A stretch of 64,000 nt of DNA from Blepharisma japonicum (GCA_949751835.1 CATKHK010000011.1:558327-622326); one strand, 5' to 3'. Counted from the first letter of the stretch, positions 41,438 through 56,423 are shown. A program made the numbers and translations. Notes: a model not told the origin generated them from the letters alone.

Positions 41438-44400
41438 TTAAAAATCTTTCGTTTTTATTTCAAGATCATTTTCATTTTCAATTTTTGAAACTTCATAAAA
41501 AGTTTCGTCTTGCTGCTTTTCATCACTATCTTGTGGACTACAATAGAGTTTGTCGACCCAATTTTCTGCATTTCTTCTTAGCACACCCATGAAGATTTGC
41601 CTCATATTTTGGCCAATAACTTCATTTACGTCAAAATCCACAGACTCAATTTGCGCAGATCGATCTTTGACAATAGAAAATATCTTTTCTCCTCCTTTTA
41701 CTATTACATGGCTATTTTTATTATGTTCAAATAAAGCATCGTCAAAGCCATCCATAACCTTTCTCGTAAACCTGCGTCTGAGAAATGGCACAACATTGCT
41801 TAGAAGCTGAAGTCCAGCTCCGAACATTTTTAGCACCCAATAATAAATAAAATAAGCGTTAACAATGATAATGACAATAAAAAAGACAACTTTCGTTGCT
41901 TCGTCTAAAGCGTCTGTAAGATAATAAAGTCCACAATAAATTGTGATAGTGGCAACTAAAATTGATCTAATTTCCATACGGTTTAAAGCTCTGCCATCAT
42001 ATGGCTTATTTTGTGCTTGCATTATTAGACAAAGGAGCAGCAAGACCATGACGGTCAAAGCTTGGATATCTGTAGAAATGTTTTGCAGAAATACAGAGCA
42101 ACAAACTATAAGGATTTTTCTATATAAAATCAAAAATTCCCAATAAAATGCATTGGTTTTGTAGCCATTGAAGAGAAATCCAAAACGCAGACGAATGCTC
42201 AGAGTATCGAGCTTTCTTCTATTTTTGAATAAAAAATAAAGGGTAATAGTAGGTATTCCAATGCCCCATACAATAATGGCTGGAATTGATACTGAAAAAA
42301 TATAAAACATGTGATTGCTATCCCAGCATCTTATATCAAGATTATCCACAAGCCAAAATTCTCCAGGCTCAATTTCTCGACAGCTAAAAGAAGAAAACAT
42401 TGATTTCACCAAATTTGGGTGGATTAAAAATAATAAAATAACTACTGTAGATATGAAATCATTGAAAAATGACTCAAAACTCTTTCGATATCATTTTATA
42501 AGTGTCCAGTATAAAAATGACCCACATCCTATCATAATAGGAATCAAACTCATTATCATCAGTTTTTTGAAATAAACTTTATTATTGTCTTTCCCAGTAT
42601 CCAAAAAACAATCAAAAGAAAATATTTCATCACTTACAGATCCTGCATTAGTTTGTATAGAAAACATGCTTAAGACGGTCTCAGGTCATGATAAATTAAA
42701 AGTAGTAATGAGGACTACAAGCTGCAAATAGTTCACAAAAATTTTTATGTAGACTGATTGAAGGGATTTTGGCTTGTAAGCAGAGTTTCGGGTCGTTCTT
42801 ACCATAATAGCGCCAAGCAAAATGGCAGCTGCTATAACACCTACTATACGAAAAGAATTAGATAATTCTCCTGGACACTTTCCACAAGCGTTTGCGCTTG
42901 TTCTCGAATATCCATTTTCACATGCTTGACACATATTTCCAGTATAGCCTTTTTCACAGAGGCCAGTTAATGATAAATTTGGTGGCGGAGGAGACCCTTT
43001 GCATGATGCTTCTCTTGGGCAAGCCCAAAAAGTACTTGACATATTGGAAGATCTTCAGAACCCTGGCAGAGGAACCATTGTCCAATTTCCATAGCATTTT
43101 GCTTGACTAGGACATTCTAAGCATTGAGTACTCGAGCCATTCAAGCTATAGCTTCCTTTCTCGCAGACTTGGCAGTTCAAGCCTATTGTAGCTTCTCCAA
43201 CTACACATCTTCTTAGTGTAATATTTACATTTACGGCAGAAACATATGAAATTTGGCTGTTTTTTTGGTTATTTTCGTCTATACCTGTTGCAGGGATATT
43301 TATAGTAACATCAGAGCCAGGCTCAGCAGAAACTATAAAATTATCAAAAATATAAATGCCTTTTGAAGCAGTCACTCTAGTCGTTCCAGAAAGAATTACT
43401 GTAGAAGAATTTATGGCTAAAAGTTCAGCTGAGCTAGCATTGTCAGTAGCAACAATGTTTCCATAATAATCAACTAGTGCTAATTTCACAGTTTGTGAAG
43501 ACTCTTGGCCAGAAGCTAGATTTGATAATGAAAAAACAGTAGGATTAGAAGCAAAGTTTTCATCATAACTGATTATTGATCCATTGTCGTTAAGTGCCAT
43601 CAGTTTTACTGCAAAAGAGGCTACATTATTAGCATAAGCAGCAGAATTATTGGTAAAAGTGTTACAAATTAAAACTGGAATAATGTCTTCCCAGTTAATG
43701 GCTCCTCCGTTATAAGTAGCAGAGTTTTCAATGAATTTATTGTATGAAATATTAAAACTGCAAGTGCTGAAATCTTGGCAAAGTATGTTTAATCCTCCGC
43801 CATTTCCAGAAATAGGAACAGAAGATGTTGGGGTTTCCGTAGTCGAAGCCATATTTCCCATAAAAGTTGATGATGTAACATTTAATTTTATGTTATTGCT
43901 ATAAATGGCTCCTCCAAGCTCTGCAGAGTTATTTTTAAATGTAGAACCAGATACAATATAAGATTGAGCTATTTCATTTCCACTTGTAGTTACAAGATAT
44001 AATGCTCCTCCTGCAATTTCTGCTGAGTTCTCAATAAAATTGCATTTATCAATCTCCAGTTTAATACACCCAGCGCACGTTAAAGCACCTCCAGTTTCTG
44101 AATTTCCATATAGAAAACTATTCCCATTCATATAAACGCTAGCCATTTTTTCCCCATAAATAGCTCCATTCTCATAGCTTTCAAACCAAGAATTTTCTAT
44201 ATTTAGTTCGCTCTCATAGCCTGTAATAACTCCTCCTACATCGCTACTGTATGATGAAAAAAATTCGCTATTCGAAATATTCAATAAACTTCCTGAAAAC
44301 GACCATATAACCCCTCCTCCACCAGAAAGTGCATAATTATGGCTAAAGTGACTGTCAATGATTATAATACTGCTTGACGTAGAAAAAATAGCACCCCCTG

Positions 44401-47400
44401 AGCTGCTGCTTTTTCCATATTCAAATGAAGAGCTTTTTATTGTCGCAGTACTTTGAGTTGTCGCGTAAATAAAACTTCCCTGCTCACCATTTTGCAAATA
44501 AAAATCAGAGTTCATTATGGTAGCTGAGGAAAGAGTTAGCAAAATGCCTCCCGTGATCATTTTTGCTGTATTTTCAGCCACTGAAGAGGAATTTATACTT
44601 ATTGATGAATCGAGCAATGCTATAGATCCTTCATTTTCAGCTTTATTTAAATTTATAGTAGCATTATATAATTCTGATACTGGATTTGAAGCCCCTAGTA
44701 AATAAATAGCTGATCCTCTATTTTTGCAAGAATTTTTTTTAAAAATCGAATTTGAAATATAAAAAACTGAATTTTGCTCATTGTAAATTGCACCCCCAGA
44801 GTCTAGTGCGAAGTTTTCCTGAAAAACGCAAAAATCACATGTTAAATTAGAGGAAGTGCTGATTGTTATAGATCCTCCATGAGTTAATGAATAATTTTCT
44901 TTAAAAATGGTATTTGTAAGACTTACTGAAGAAAACTCAGAAATTTTGATTCCGCTGGCAAATTTTGATGTATTATTATAAAAGATAGATTCATTGTCTT
45001 CTAAATAATCGTAGTCTAAAGCAATAGCTGATCCTTCATTACTTGAAAATAAGCATGAATTAGTAAAAACATAGGAATAAGTGTTTGAATTCCCTGAGTA
45101 AATAGTTGCCATGCCTTTATTATACATAAATTGAGAGTCTTCTATATACAGCGTTCCTGTCAATTGCGCGTAACCTCCAATTTCAATGTATATTGCTGCT
45201 CCAAGTTTTGCGGAATTATTTCTAAAGGAAGATTCTTTTATTTTAAAACTTCCACTTAGGAAAAATAATGCAAGAGCACCCGATGTCTTTGAATAGTTTT
45301 CCTTAAACAAACAGGACTCTATAAAAGAGCTTTTATCCATTACTGTATAAGAGCTAATATATAATCCCGCTCCATACATAGCCGAATTTGAAGTAAATTC
45401 TGTATTTTTTACCTCTAAATACACAATGCTTGAAATCGCCGTATTTTCAACATAAATTCCTGCACCATTAATTGCAGTGTTATTATAAAATAAGCATTTG
45501 TCTATGTAAATATAAGACATACTCGCACTCATTAGGTTAGCAAATACTCCTCCTCCATATGTAGGAGATAAGTTATACTCGAAAGTGTCATTATACAGCT
45601 TTAAAATTTTGCCAGCAAAGTAAATTCCACCTGAATACCCCAAATTTTTTGAAAAAATTGTGAAATTGACTTCTAGTGTTTGGTTGCTTCCAGATGCAGT
45701 GATTAAGCCATATCCCATTTGGGCATTATTTTCGTTATTCAGAAACTTGGAATTAGTAATTGTAGTTTGATTTCCATCATTGATGCATAAAATTGTGAGA
45801 GATTTTGTTGAACATCCATAGTTATAACTAAATGTGGCATTATCCAGGTTGACTCCTATGGAATTCTCAAAGATTGAGGATGGTTGTGCCTGTGAGCAGT
45901 AATTTTTTGTAATCTCAGAGCTTTTAAATGCGAAATTCGTCAGATAAGAAAATAAAGAAAGAGAACTGCAGTACAACGGTGTGGCATCTAGCTTATTTTT
46001 CATATAAATACTTGGATCATTTATTCAATAGTTGACTAAAATAGTGTTTGCGCTGACATCTGAATTAAAGTTTGCTGTATCACCGTTTGAATTAATTGTG
46101 AAGTTATTGAAAAATAGGTTTACCAGTCTATAGAATTCAAATATTCCATTGCCTCCATAATAATTGCTATATATATAGGTAGACTCTCAATTAAATCATC
46201 TAGGATTTTGATGGGCAGTTACCCTGGCCCCATTAGATACCGTAACTGCTCCAGTGGCGCCGTATAAATATTCTGTTTTCACTATGGTGTTGTTGATGAA
46301 AAACAAACTTCCATATTCAATCAAATTATTGCGGATTTCAAGCGCAGCTAAATTGTAATTTTGAAGTTCACATAGGTAATTAGCAGACAGAATTCCAAAA
46401 TTAATTCCGTAATTGTTGTAAAATTTTGTTTCTGTAATAGTAACATGATTAATGGTATAATCAATAATTTCATTGTATATATTAACTTCTTGACTTAATG
46501 CCAAATTACTAGCACTAATAAAAATCAGTCCATCCTCTACATAATTGTAAGAAAAGTCACAATTTTCAATAAAAAGAGTTCTGAAAATTTCTAAATAAAG
46601 TAAACTTCCAGCACCGTCAGCAGCTGGATCTGATATAAAATTGTTTTTGAAATTTATATTGGTAAGATTTACACTTTTGATTCGCTTGGCTGCCAAGAAT
46701 CCCATTAGTGTCAAGGAGCTGTCATACTCAAATCCATTATTCAACTTCTCTACATTTCCTATATTATAATAAAAATTACCACATTCATAAGTGCTTGATC
46801 CACAATCTGCAAAAATTATGACACTAGAATTTTCAAAAGGTGCAGTCCTAATATTGCTAAAATTCACGTTTTCGAGCTCAACATCTCCACCGTAACTGTA
46901 AATCAGCGAATTTTCTTCTAATCTTCAATTCGTAAAATTGACATTTTTCAGCAATAAACTACTATTTTGAGGGATTTCAAACAAATTTCAGTCATGATTT
47001 TGTTCACATATTTTTGCATCTAAAAATTCTGTTGTTACTTTTCCTTTATCATCTTCATAACTCCCATCGAAAATCTGCGTAACATGAGGACAATAAGAGC
47101 ACAAGTCGCTGGGTAAGCTGCATTTAGTGCTTTCTGATTTTCATTGAAAAGAATCAAAATTTAAATTGCTAATCGACATGTAAAGAGTATTTTTCAGGGT
47201 TATTGTTATTATATTTTGGTTCAGATAAGGCTTCAAAGTCGCAGTTGAGCCATCAATTGTTGTGATTGTAAGATTTTGACGAATAACTTGAATATTGTAT
47301 GGCTTTAAGCTGCCTTCAGTGCCTATTTGAATAGAAGAAATTTCATTTACCTCAGTTAAATAATGGATTCCTGGGGTAAGAAAAAGAATTGAGTATTTAG

Positions 47401-48829
47401 TCATTATTGATACCAATGCAAATGATAAGGATTTATATGGCCTTGTTATGGTTCCATCACCTGTTGAATTATCAGATGTATTCCAGTTCACATAATAAAC
47501 AGCAGGATTTTCTAAGCTCGAGGTGTCTGTCTTAAGAACACAAATCCAAGTCTCATTCAAAAAGTGCAAAGGTTTGAACCCTGATGGGCATTCATTTAGA
47601 CAATAGCCAAAGAGCTGGTAATTATTCAATATTGATGAATCACATTCATAGCAATCACCGATCTCAAAACCGTAACACTTCAAACACTTCGGATCAGCAC
47701 ACTTAGTTTCATTCTGAGGGGAACAATTGCATGAAGAATATCCACAGAATTCATTATTGCAATTTTGGTCGCAAAAACCTGAATTAAACAAATTTTTCGT
47801 CTGGCATTTCGTTTCGGATTTACACTGCTTTAGGCTAGGGGCTTGTGAAAAATTAAGGCTCATGAGCTGTAAACGCATATAAAATAAAGATAGATTTGTA
47901 TTCTTGCATCTTTGGTTTGGTGTTGAGCCTATTTGGTCTCATAAACAGTCAGCAACCATGCAGCCTTCAGAACAGTGCCCATAATTATTGATATTGCATG
48001 TTGATGCACACTGACAGTCGCCTCCATCTCAATTACAATTAGCATTATTGCATTGAGGTTGGCATGTTCCATCTCCAATATATCCACTTTTGCATCCATT
48101 TGAGCATTCACAAGCATTGTTATCATAATTGCATTCGAAAATATTACAAATCTCATCGCATTCATTATTATTAAGTAATATTGAGCTGCATCCAGGGCTG
48201 CAGTCACAATCACTCAAATCTCATTTGCATTCTTCATTATAGCATTCCTTATTGCATACAGTATTATTTAGCATATAAGTGTGGCATCCAGGAGCACATG
48301 TAAAATTTTCACAGTCTCCAAAATCATAGTTACAATTTGAAACATCACAAGCTGGGTCACATTTTCCATCTCCAAGAAGGCTTGATGTACAATTTTCGCT
48401 GCAATCTTGGCAAAGGCCAAGTCCACAATAGCAAGAAGCCGTATTACAAGCAGAATAGCAACTGGTTCCAAGCATTTTGTCATAACCTAAATAGAAGTTA
48501 CAATTAGAAGAGCATATTCCACAATCGCCCAAATCATAGGCACAGGTCCAGCTGTTACACTCTTGGTTGCAATATCCATTGCCGAGCTTATTACTTGGGC
48601 ATTGATTCCTATAAATGCAGTCAAAGTAACAATCAGAATCGGTAATTTTCCCTGTTTTTGAGTCGTAATTGCAGTAAGGACTCATGCAATTTTGGTCACA
48701 GTGGCCATCACCTATCTATGTAAAAATTACAAAGGAATCTGGGCATAAATTTTTGTTGCAAGTAATCGTCAAAGAGAGGGTAAAGGGAAAAATCGAGAAA
48801 ATGATAAGCAGCACGATGCCATATAACAT
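41438..48829 (-). CDS. Giant LNR / beta-helix / polytopic membrane receptor-like protein (gene L)
   Basis: 2,458 residues after one 15-nt intron (48716-48730), with many TGA-Trp codons; all open stretches share one frame. Domains: signal peptide (about 1-20), Lin12/Notch-type repeats (about 30-300; modules such as GDGHCDQNC, GNGYCNQEC and a CNWDGGDC box), a Cys-rich block with a CKYGFE-like CYECD stretch (to about 430), then a right-handed beta-helix ectodomain (about 435-1880). The helix opens with DGTITRPYKSLSFAL and repeats FxNNSAxxGGAI-type units like chlamydial Pmp proteins. Next come Cys/EGF-like modules (CEKGSYS, GNMCQACENGYSR). A membrane domain of roughly nine helices (about 1990-2330) has SVYIKIFVNYLQLV and YWEFLILYRKILIVCC, and a cytoplasmic tail follows. 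The membrane part loosely recalls TRP-like proteins; ligand and function are unknown. Confidence 0.87.
48716..48730 (-). other. 15-nt intron in gene L
   Basis: Sense GTAATTTTTACATAG. Its removal joins the signal-peptide exon (...CPDSF) to the first Lin12/Notch repeat (IGDGHCDQNC) in frame; it contains an in-frame stop if retained. Gene M has an intron at the identical codon boundary. Confidence 0.92.
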
Positions 48830-49040
48830 TTTGCCAGAAAGATATTTAATAAAATTATTTAATGACCTTGGGGAATTAATATAAGGTACTTGTGATTTAT
48901 TTTGTTATAGCTTATCAACATAGAAATAAATAGTTATGAAATTTCCAGAAATTTAAAAAAAAGTTCTTGATAATTTAAAATTTTATCCAAGAAAGATATA
49001 TTAATCTAAAAGCCTTTAGTTTTTTTTGTAAAATCAATTA

Positions 49041-52000
49041 TTAATTTGTATCAGATTTTAACATTTTTACACCCATTTCTGTTTTCTGATCAAGTCGGGA
49101 AATCTCATCATATGACGATGGATGCTCTATCTCGATATCTTCACTGTCAACAAATGAAGACAATAATTTATTCTCTTCTGAGCCTTTATTGATTATACTC
49201 ATAAATACTTGCTTCATATTTAGATTAAAAATTTCGGCGACATCCAAATTTTCAGATAACGAGTTTGGACTGTTTTTTACAATAGAGAAGATCTTTTCTC
49301 CTCCTTTTATCATTACATGCTTTTCAATGTTTTCTTCAAATAAAGCATCATCAAAACCATCCATCACCTTTCTATGGAATCTATTTCTAAAAAATGGGAT
49401 TTTTTCACTTAAATATTGAATCCCAGCTCCAAACATTTTCAAAACCCAGTAGTAAATAAAATAGGCATTCACCAGGACGATAGCTATAAAAAACACAACT
49501 TTTGTGGCTTCATTTAGAGCACCAGTCAGATAATAAAGTCCACAATAGATGGTAATTGTAGCAACTAAAATAGATCTAATTTCCATTTGGTTTAGAATGC
49601 TTCCATCATAGGGCTGGTTTTGAGATTGTAATATTAAACAAAAAAGGAGCAATACCATTACAGTCAATGCTTGAATATCTGTAGAAATATTTTCCAAAAA
49701 AACAGAGCAGCACACTATAAGAATTTTTCTATATAAAATCAAGAACTCCCAATAATATTTTCTAGACTTATATCCATTGAAAAGAAATCCAAATCTCAGC
49801 CTTATGCTTAGTGCGTCCAAATGTCTTCTATTTTTCCATAAAAAGAATAAAGAAACCGTAGGGATTCCAATTCCCCACACTATAATAGAAGGTATAGATA
49901 CTGCAAAAATATAAAACAAATGATTATCATCCCAGCACCTTATTTCCAAATTATCGACTAGTCAAAATTCTCCAACATCAATTTCTCTACAACTAAACGA
50001 AGAAAACATCACTTTAACCAAATTTGGGTGTATTAAAAACAGCAAAATAACAATAGTCGACACCAAATCATTTGAAAAGGTTTGAAAATTCCCTCTATAC
50101 AGCATAATGCAAACCCAGAACAAAAATGACCCGCAGCCTATAGCAACAGGAATAATGCTCATAATGATCAGTTTATTGAAATAGACTTGCTCCATTCCTT
50201 CGCCAGTATCTAAAAAACAGTCAAAAGAAAATACTTCATCGCTTACAGACCCTGCACTACTTTGAACTGAAAACAGCTCCAAAACTGTGTCTGGCCATTC
50301 CAAATTGAAGGTTGTAATGAGTATAACGAGCTGCAAATAGTTTACAAAAATCTTAATGTAAACTGATTCGATTGATTTTGGCTTATATGCAGAATTTCGA
50401 GAAGTCCTGACCATAATTGCTCCAACAATAATCGCTGCGATAACTATGCCGATTACTCGGAAAGCGTTAGAAACTGGATCAGGGCATTTCCCACAAGTAT
50501 TTGGATTAGTTCTTGAATATCCGGAATCGCAGGCTTGGCACATATTTCCATGGTAGCCTGTCTCACAATGGCCTGTCAAAGAAAAATGCTCTTTGCTTGA
50601 TCCTTCACATGCAACTTTATTTGGACAAGCCCAAAAAGTGCTTGACATATTAGAAGATCTTCAATATCCTTGCTGCGGAACCATTGTGTAATTTCCATAA
50701 CACTTTGCTCCACTAGGGCAATCTATGCATGCAGTATTCTCACCATCTAAACTGTATGTTCCTTTGTCACAGACTTGGCAATTATTAGAAACAGTGGCTT
50801 CTCCAATAGTGCATTTCCTTAGCGAAATATTTACCTTTACAGTTGAAATAAAAGTAATTTGGCTGCTTTCTGTCTTTGTTGAGTCTATTCCTGTAGAATA
50901 CACCTCTATGTCAACATCAGTGCCAGGTATTGCCCAGACGATAAAATTATCAAAAACATACACGCCTTTTACTGCTGTCACTTTTATGGTCCCAGAAAAG
51001 GTTGTTGTTGAAGAGTTTGTAGCCAAAAGTTCAGCTGAGCTTGAGCTGTCTGTAGTAACAATATTATTATAATAGTCCACTAGTGCAATCATTAAGGTCT
51101 TTGAAGAAGTCTGTCCTGGGGCTAAATTTGATAAGGAAGTCGCTAAAGGAGCACTTTCAAGTCTTCTTTGGTATCCTATTAGTTCTCCATTCTCATCAAG
51201 GGCAACAATTTTGACTGCATAAGAGCCAATATCATTAGCATAAGTTGCAGTGTTATTGGCAAATATATTGCCTGACAGCACCGGCATGATATCTTCAAAG
51301 TTGAGAGCTCCACCATCATAAGTAGCAAAGTTTTCAACAAAAGTATTATTTGAGAAATAAAAGACACAGGTCTTGAAATCTTCACAGACAGTATTTATTG
51401 CGCCTCCGTTTCCATCTACAGGTGTAGTAGCTGTAATAGGGTCATCGGTGGTTGCAGAGTTCCCTGAAAAAGTGGAAAAAGAAATATTCAGCTTGACGTT
51501 ATTGCTGTATATCGAGCCTCCAATTTCTCCTGAGTTGTTTTGAAATGTTGAGTTTGAGATTATATAAGAATCAGCAATTTCATTATCATTTGTAGTTCAT
51601 ATATACAAAGCACCTCCCAAGCGTTTTGCCTTATTCTGAATAAATTCAGAGTCATAAATTCCCAGATCTACACAGCCAGTGCATGATAGGGCGCCTCCGC
51701 TTGGCGAGTATCCATTTAAAAAGCGGCTTCCTTTGATTCAAATGTGTGTCATTTTTTCTCCGCTTATGGCGCCTAAAGAGTAGGTATCAAAGTAGGAGTT
51801 TTCAACATTCAAGTCACTTTCATAACCTACTATGACGCCTCCCAAATCATTGCTGTTCGAATTAATGAATTTGCTATCTGTGATGTTTAATATGCTTCCT
51901 GAATATGATAAAATAGAACCCCCTCCCCCAGAAGAGGCAAAATTGCCACTAAATGTGCAGCTGCTTATTATAACTTCACTCGCAGTAGAAAAAATTGCGC

Positions 52001-55000
52001 CTCCAGAGCTGCTGCTGTTACCATTAATAAAGGAGCAGCCTTTAATAATCGCTGTACTTTGCGTGGTCGCATATAAAAAACTCCCTTGCGTACTCTTTTG
52101 TGAATAAAAAGTGCTCTTGGTGATTGTAGCAGTTGAAAGAGTAAGCAAAATTCCTCCTGTCACCATTTTCGCCGAGTTTTCATGAATTATGGACAATGTG
52201 ATGTTTATTGCAGAGTCAAGCAAGGTTACAGAACCTTCATTATAGGCATAATTTGAAGCAATCGATACATTATATAACTGAGATATAGGACTTGGAGATC
52301 CCAATAAATAAATCGCTGACCCTTTATTGGCAGACATGTTTTCTTCGAAAACAGAATGGGATACATTGAAAAAGGAATCCTGCTCATTATAAATTGCTCC
52401 TCCAGAGTCTCCTGCAAAGTTCTTTTGGAAGTTGCAATAATTGCAAGTTAAGTTAGATATCCCAGCAATGCTTATTGACCCTCCATGGGATGTTGAATTA
52501 TTTTCTTCAAATATTGTGGCTGTAAGACTGGCTGATGCGTTATCATCCATTCTAAGCCCTCCGCCTACCATTCCTGAATTGTTTTTTATTATAGAGCCGT
52601 TATCAATCCATGAGTCGTAGTCCAAAAATACAGCAGATCCTACATTATTAAGAAAAGAGCACGAACGTGTTACCACAAAAGAAAAAATGTCAGCATTTGA
52701 TGCATATAAAACCGCGCCTCCACTGTTATAAACAAACTCTGTGTTTTCTATATAAAATATTCCTGGGTATTGTAAATCAGGGCCGATTTCTAAATAAATT
52801 GCTGACCCAAGCCTTGCGATATTATTATAAAAATAAGAGTTTAAGATCTTCAAAGTGCCTTTTGAAAACAGAGCTGCGATAGCTCCTGATATTTTAGCTG
52901 TGTTTTCTTTAAATGTGCAATTATAGAAGAAAGAGTCTGCTTCTATGGAAACAGAGTCCTCCAAGTATAATACAGATCCATATTCTCCATTGTTTGACTC
53001 AAAAGTTGTGTTCTTTATTGCCAAATATATGGTGTTTGACGAGATTCCTTCATTTTCCATATAAACTGCTCCACCATTCTCTGAAGTGCTTTTGTAAAAT
53101 GTGCAGGAGTCCACATACACAGACAGAATCCCAGAGCTTAATTGGCTAATATATAAGCCTGCCCCATGAGTAGGAGAGCCATTATACTCAAATGTATCAT
53201 TATATAGCTTAACAGTGCTTCCAACGAAATAAATCCCTCCTTCTGATGCGTAATTTTTAGAAAAAAGCGTAGAATTGACTTCTAGGAACTGAGTGCTGCC
53301 TTTGGCATAAATTAACCCATACCCAGTATCAGCATAATTTGTATTATTCAGAAAAAAAGAATTTATTATGGTAGTCTGATTCCCATTATTAGTGTACAGC
53401 ACTGTCGGGAGAGTACCTGACCAGCCATAGTTCGAATTAAATGTTGTGTTTGTAAAATTGACAACATTAGAGCTGCCAAAGCTTATGGTAGGGTTTGACT
53501 CTGAGCAGTAATTATTTGTGATTTGAGAGTCCTTCATAGTGATATTTGTGACTGTGGAAAAAACAGATAAATATTCGCAGGTCAATACATTGGTCGTTAT
53601 CTCATTTTTCATATACATGTCTGGACTATTAATCCAAGAGCTAAATACAATAGAATTGACATTTATACCTGTGTTTTCCTTTTCTGTGTCTCCATTTGAA
53701 TCTATTGTGACACCGTTTATAAAGATGTTGAAAATCTTGGCAAAATAAAAGATTCCATTGCTTCCTGAGTAATTATTTTTGATTGTGCCTGAATATCAGT
53801 TGAACCAGCGAGGATTTTGGTGAGCTGTAATCCTAAAGCCATTATCTGTAGTCACAGTTCCTGTTGTCCCATAGATATATTCGGTTTTTACTACTGTGTT
53901 GTTTAATACAAAAAAACTGCCTGACTCAACTACGTTATTTTGTATGTCAAGGGAATCTATATGGTAATTTTGCAATTCAGGTACATAATAGGCTGCAATG
54001 ATCCCTATATTTATCCCATAGTTATTGTAAAATTTTGATGACTTTATTGTTACATGATCTATAGTATAGTCGATAATTTCATTATTGTCTACAGTTTGCT
54101 CCAAGGCCAAATTAGTCGCGAGGATAAATATAATACCATTCTGCACGTAATTGTACAAAAACTCACAATTTTCAATAAGCAGTGTCCTGAAGATTTCAAA
54201 ATAAAGGACACTTCCTGCGTCATCAGCTTCAGGATCTGATATAAAATTGTTTTTGAAAATTACATTGGTGATGCTCACACTTTTGGCTTTAATAACTCTT
54301 AAAAATCCCATTAAAATCAGAGAACTGTCATACTCAAACCCATTATTTAGTTTCTCTACATTTCCTTTATTATAATTAAAATTTCCACATTCATAAGTTG
54401 CTGATCCACAATCAGCAAAAATAATTACACTAGAGTTTTCAAATGGAGCAGTTCTTATATTACTGAAATCAACATTTTCTAGGTCAAGATTTCCTCCATC
54501 ACTGGAAATTAATGAGCTTTCTTCTAACCTCCAATTTGTAAAATTTACGTTTTTCAGCAATAAGCTGCAGTTTCCAGGAATTTCAAATAAATCCCAGCCA
54601 TGATTTTCTGCACATTCGTCAGAGTCTAGATACTCGGTTATAGCTTCCCCTCGATCATTTTGATAAGTCCCATCAAAAATTTGTGTAACATGAGGGCAAT
54701 AAGAACAATAATCACTGGGAGTATTGCATTTATTTTTTTCACTCTCCCAGTAGTAAGCATCAAAGTTTATATTAGTGAATGACATATAAACAGTATTTTC
54801 AAGAGTTATCGTAATTGTGTCTTTGTTTGGGTAAGGCTTTATTGTTGGGATTGAGCTATCGGCTGAAGTTATTGTCAGATTTTGGCGAATAGCTTGATAA
54901 TTATAAGGTCTTGAGGAATCCGCGATGGTTACATAAACTTCTGAATCTTTATCCACTTCAGTCAAATAGTGGTACCCTGGAGTAAGGTAAACAATCGAAT

Positions 55001-56423
55001 ATGCTGTACTTATGGAAGCTAATGCTAATGACAGTGTTTTTCAGGGATTCGTTATGGTTCCATCCCCTCCCAAAGAATCAGTTGTATTTCAATTTACATA
55101 ATAAACAGCTGGGTTATCTGCAGTTGACTTATCCTGTTCAAGTACACATATTCAAGCCGCCTCCAAAAAATGCAAAGGCTCATACCCTGTTGGACATTCA
55201 TCAACACAATACCCAAAAAACTGATAGTTATTAGAGACTGATGAATCGCATTCATAGCACATACCAAGATCGTCTCCATAGCATTTTAAGCAGTTTGTGT
55301 CTGCGCAAACTGCTTCATTATAAGGAAAGCAGTTGTATTGGTAATATCAGCAGCGGTCATTATTGCAATTACTGCTGCATGTTTCAGGAATCGCTAATTC
55401 ATCTGTTGTACAATTAGTTTTTTTTAAGCAATCTTTTACGGTTGGAACTTCTGTAAAATTGTTGTTCATTAGCTGCAAACGCATGTAAAATAGTGATAAA
55501 TTTGTATTACTGCATCTTTTGTTTGTGTCTGTACTTATTTGGTCTCACAAGCAGTCTGCAACCATGCAGCCTTCAGAGCAATTCCCATAGCTATTAATGT
55601 TACATGAGGATGCGCATTGGCAATCCCCTCCATCTCAATTACAATTTTCATTATTGCAAGCAGACTCGCAAGTCCCATTACCTATAAAACTTTCGAAGCA
55701 GCCAGAAGCGCAGTCACCGCATGCGTGGCTATCAAAATCGCACTCAGCAACATTGCAGACTGCATCGCATCCTGAATTATTAAGCTCAGTTGAGGTACAG
55801 CCTGGGCTGCAGTCACAATCTGTCCCATCTCATCCACATTCTTGATTATAGCATTCTTTATCACAAACAGTATTATTCAACATATAAGTATAGCAGCCAG
55901 AAGCACATGTAGAGGTTTGACAGTCCCCAAAGTCATAATTGCAACTTGAAACGTCACAGGCTGCGTCGCAATTTCCATTTCCAAGAAGACTTGACTGGCA
56001 ATTCTGGCTGCAGTCTTGGCAAAGGCCGAGTCCATGATAGCAAGAAGTGGTATTACAAGCAGAATAGCAGCTGGTCCCCAGCATTTTGTCATAACCTAAA
56101 TAGCATTTACAATTAGAAGAACATTTACCACAATCACCTAAATCGTAGGCACAAGTTCAGCTATTGCATTCAGAGTTACAAGTTCCATCTCCTAGCTTCG
56201 ACAATGGGCACTGGGTTCTATAAATACAGTCAGAGTAACAATCAGAATCAGCGATTTTCCCTGTTTTGGAGTCATAATTGCAGTAAGGATTCATACAATT
56301 TTGGTCGCAGTGGCCATCACCGATCTATATAAGGTTTACAAATGAATCTGGGCATAGATTTTTATTGCAAGTAATAGTCAATGAGAAAGAAACTGAGATA
56401 TGTGAGAAAATGATAAGAAACAT
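49041..56423 (-). CDS. Giant LNR / beta-helix / polytopic membrane receptor-like protein (gene M)
   Basis: 2,455 residues after removal of a 15-nt intron (56325-56339), collinear with gene L throughout. Signal peptide MFLIIFSHISVSFSLT, mature start CNKNLCPDSF as in L. Lin12/Notch-type repeats (GDGTCNSEC, GNGNCDAAC), a beta-helix entry DSLGGDGTITNPWKTLSLAL, a long Pmp-like repeat region, the CQVCDKGTYSLDGENTAC and GNMCQACDSGYSR modules, the polytopic domain and a tail ending KSDTN. About twenty TGA-Trp codons are spread along the gene, and checks of the gaps between long open stretches found no TAA or TAG. It lies 211 bp downstream of L's start on the same strand, a clear tandem duplicate. The ectodomain has diverged more than the membrane part. 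Confidence 0.87.
56325..56339 (-). other. 15-nt intron in gene M
   Basis: Sense GTAAACCTTATATAG. Same position as in gene L, after ...CPDSF, but with a different interior, so position and length are conserved while sequence is not. Confidence 0.92.

Noticed and set aside
41438-48829. Reading gene L as about seven separate genes under the standard code
   Set aside because: All pieces share one frame, are separated only by TGA, and match the uninterrupted domain order of paralogues M and N.
51832-52107. Plus-strand frames opposite the beta-helix repeats (also at 44517 and 62262)
   Set aside because: They mirror repetitive Gly/Ser/Asn codons of the sense gene and carry no independent signal.
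55094-55279. Minus-strand open frame overlapping gene M
   Set aside because: It is out of frame with gene M, whose own frame through this region continues with TGA-Trp and matches gene L.
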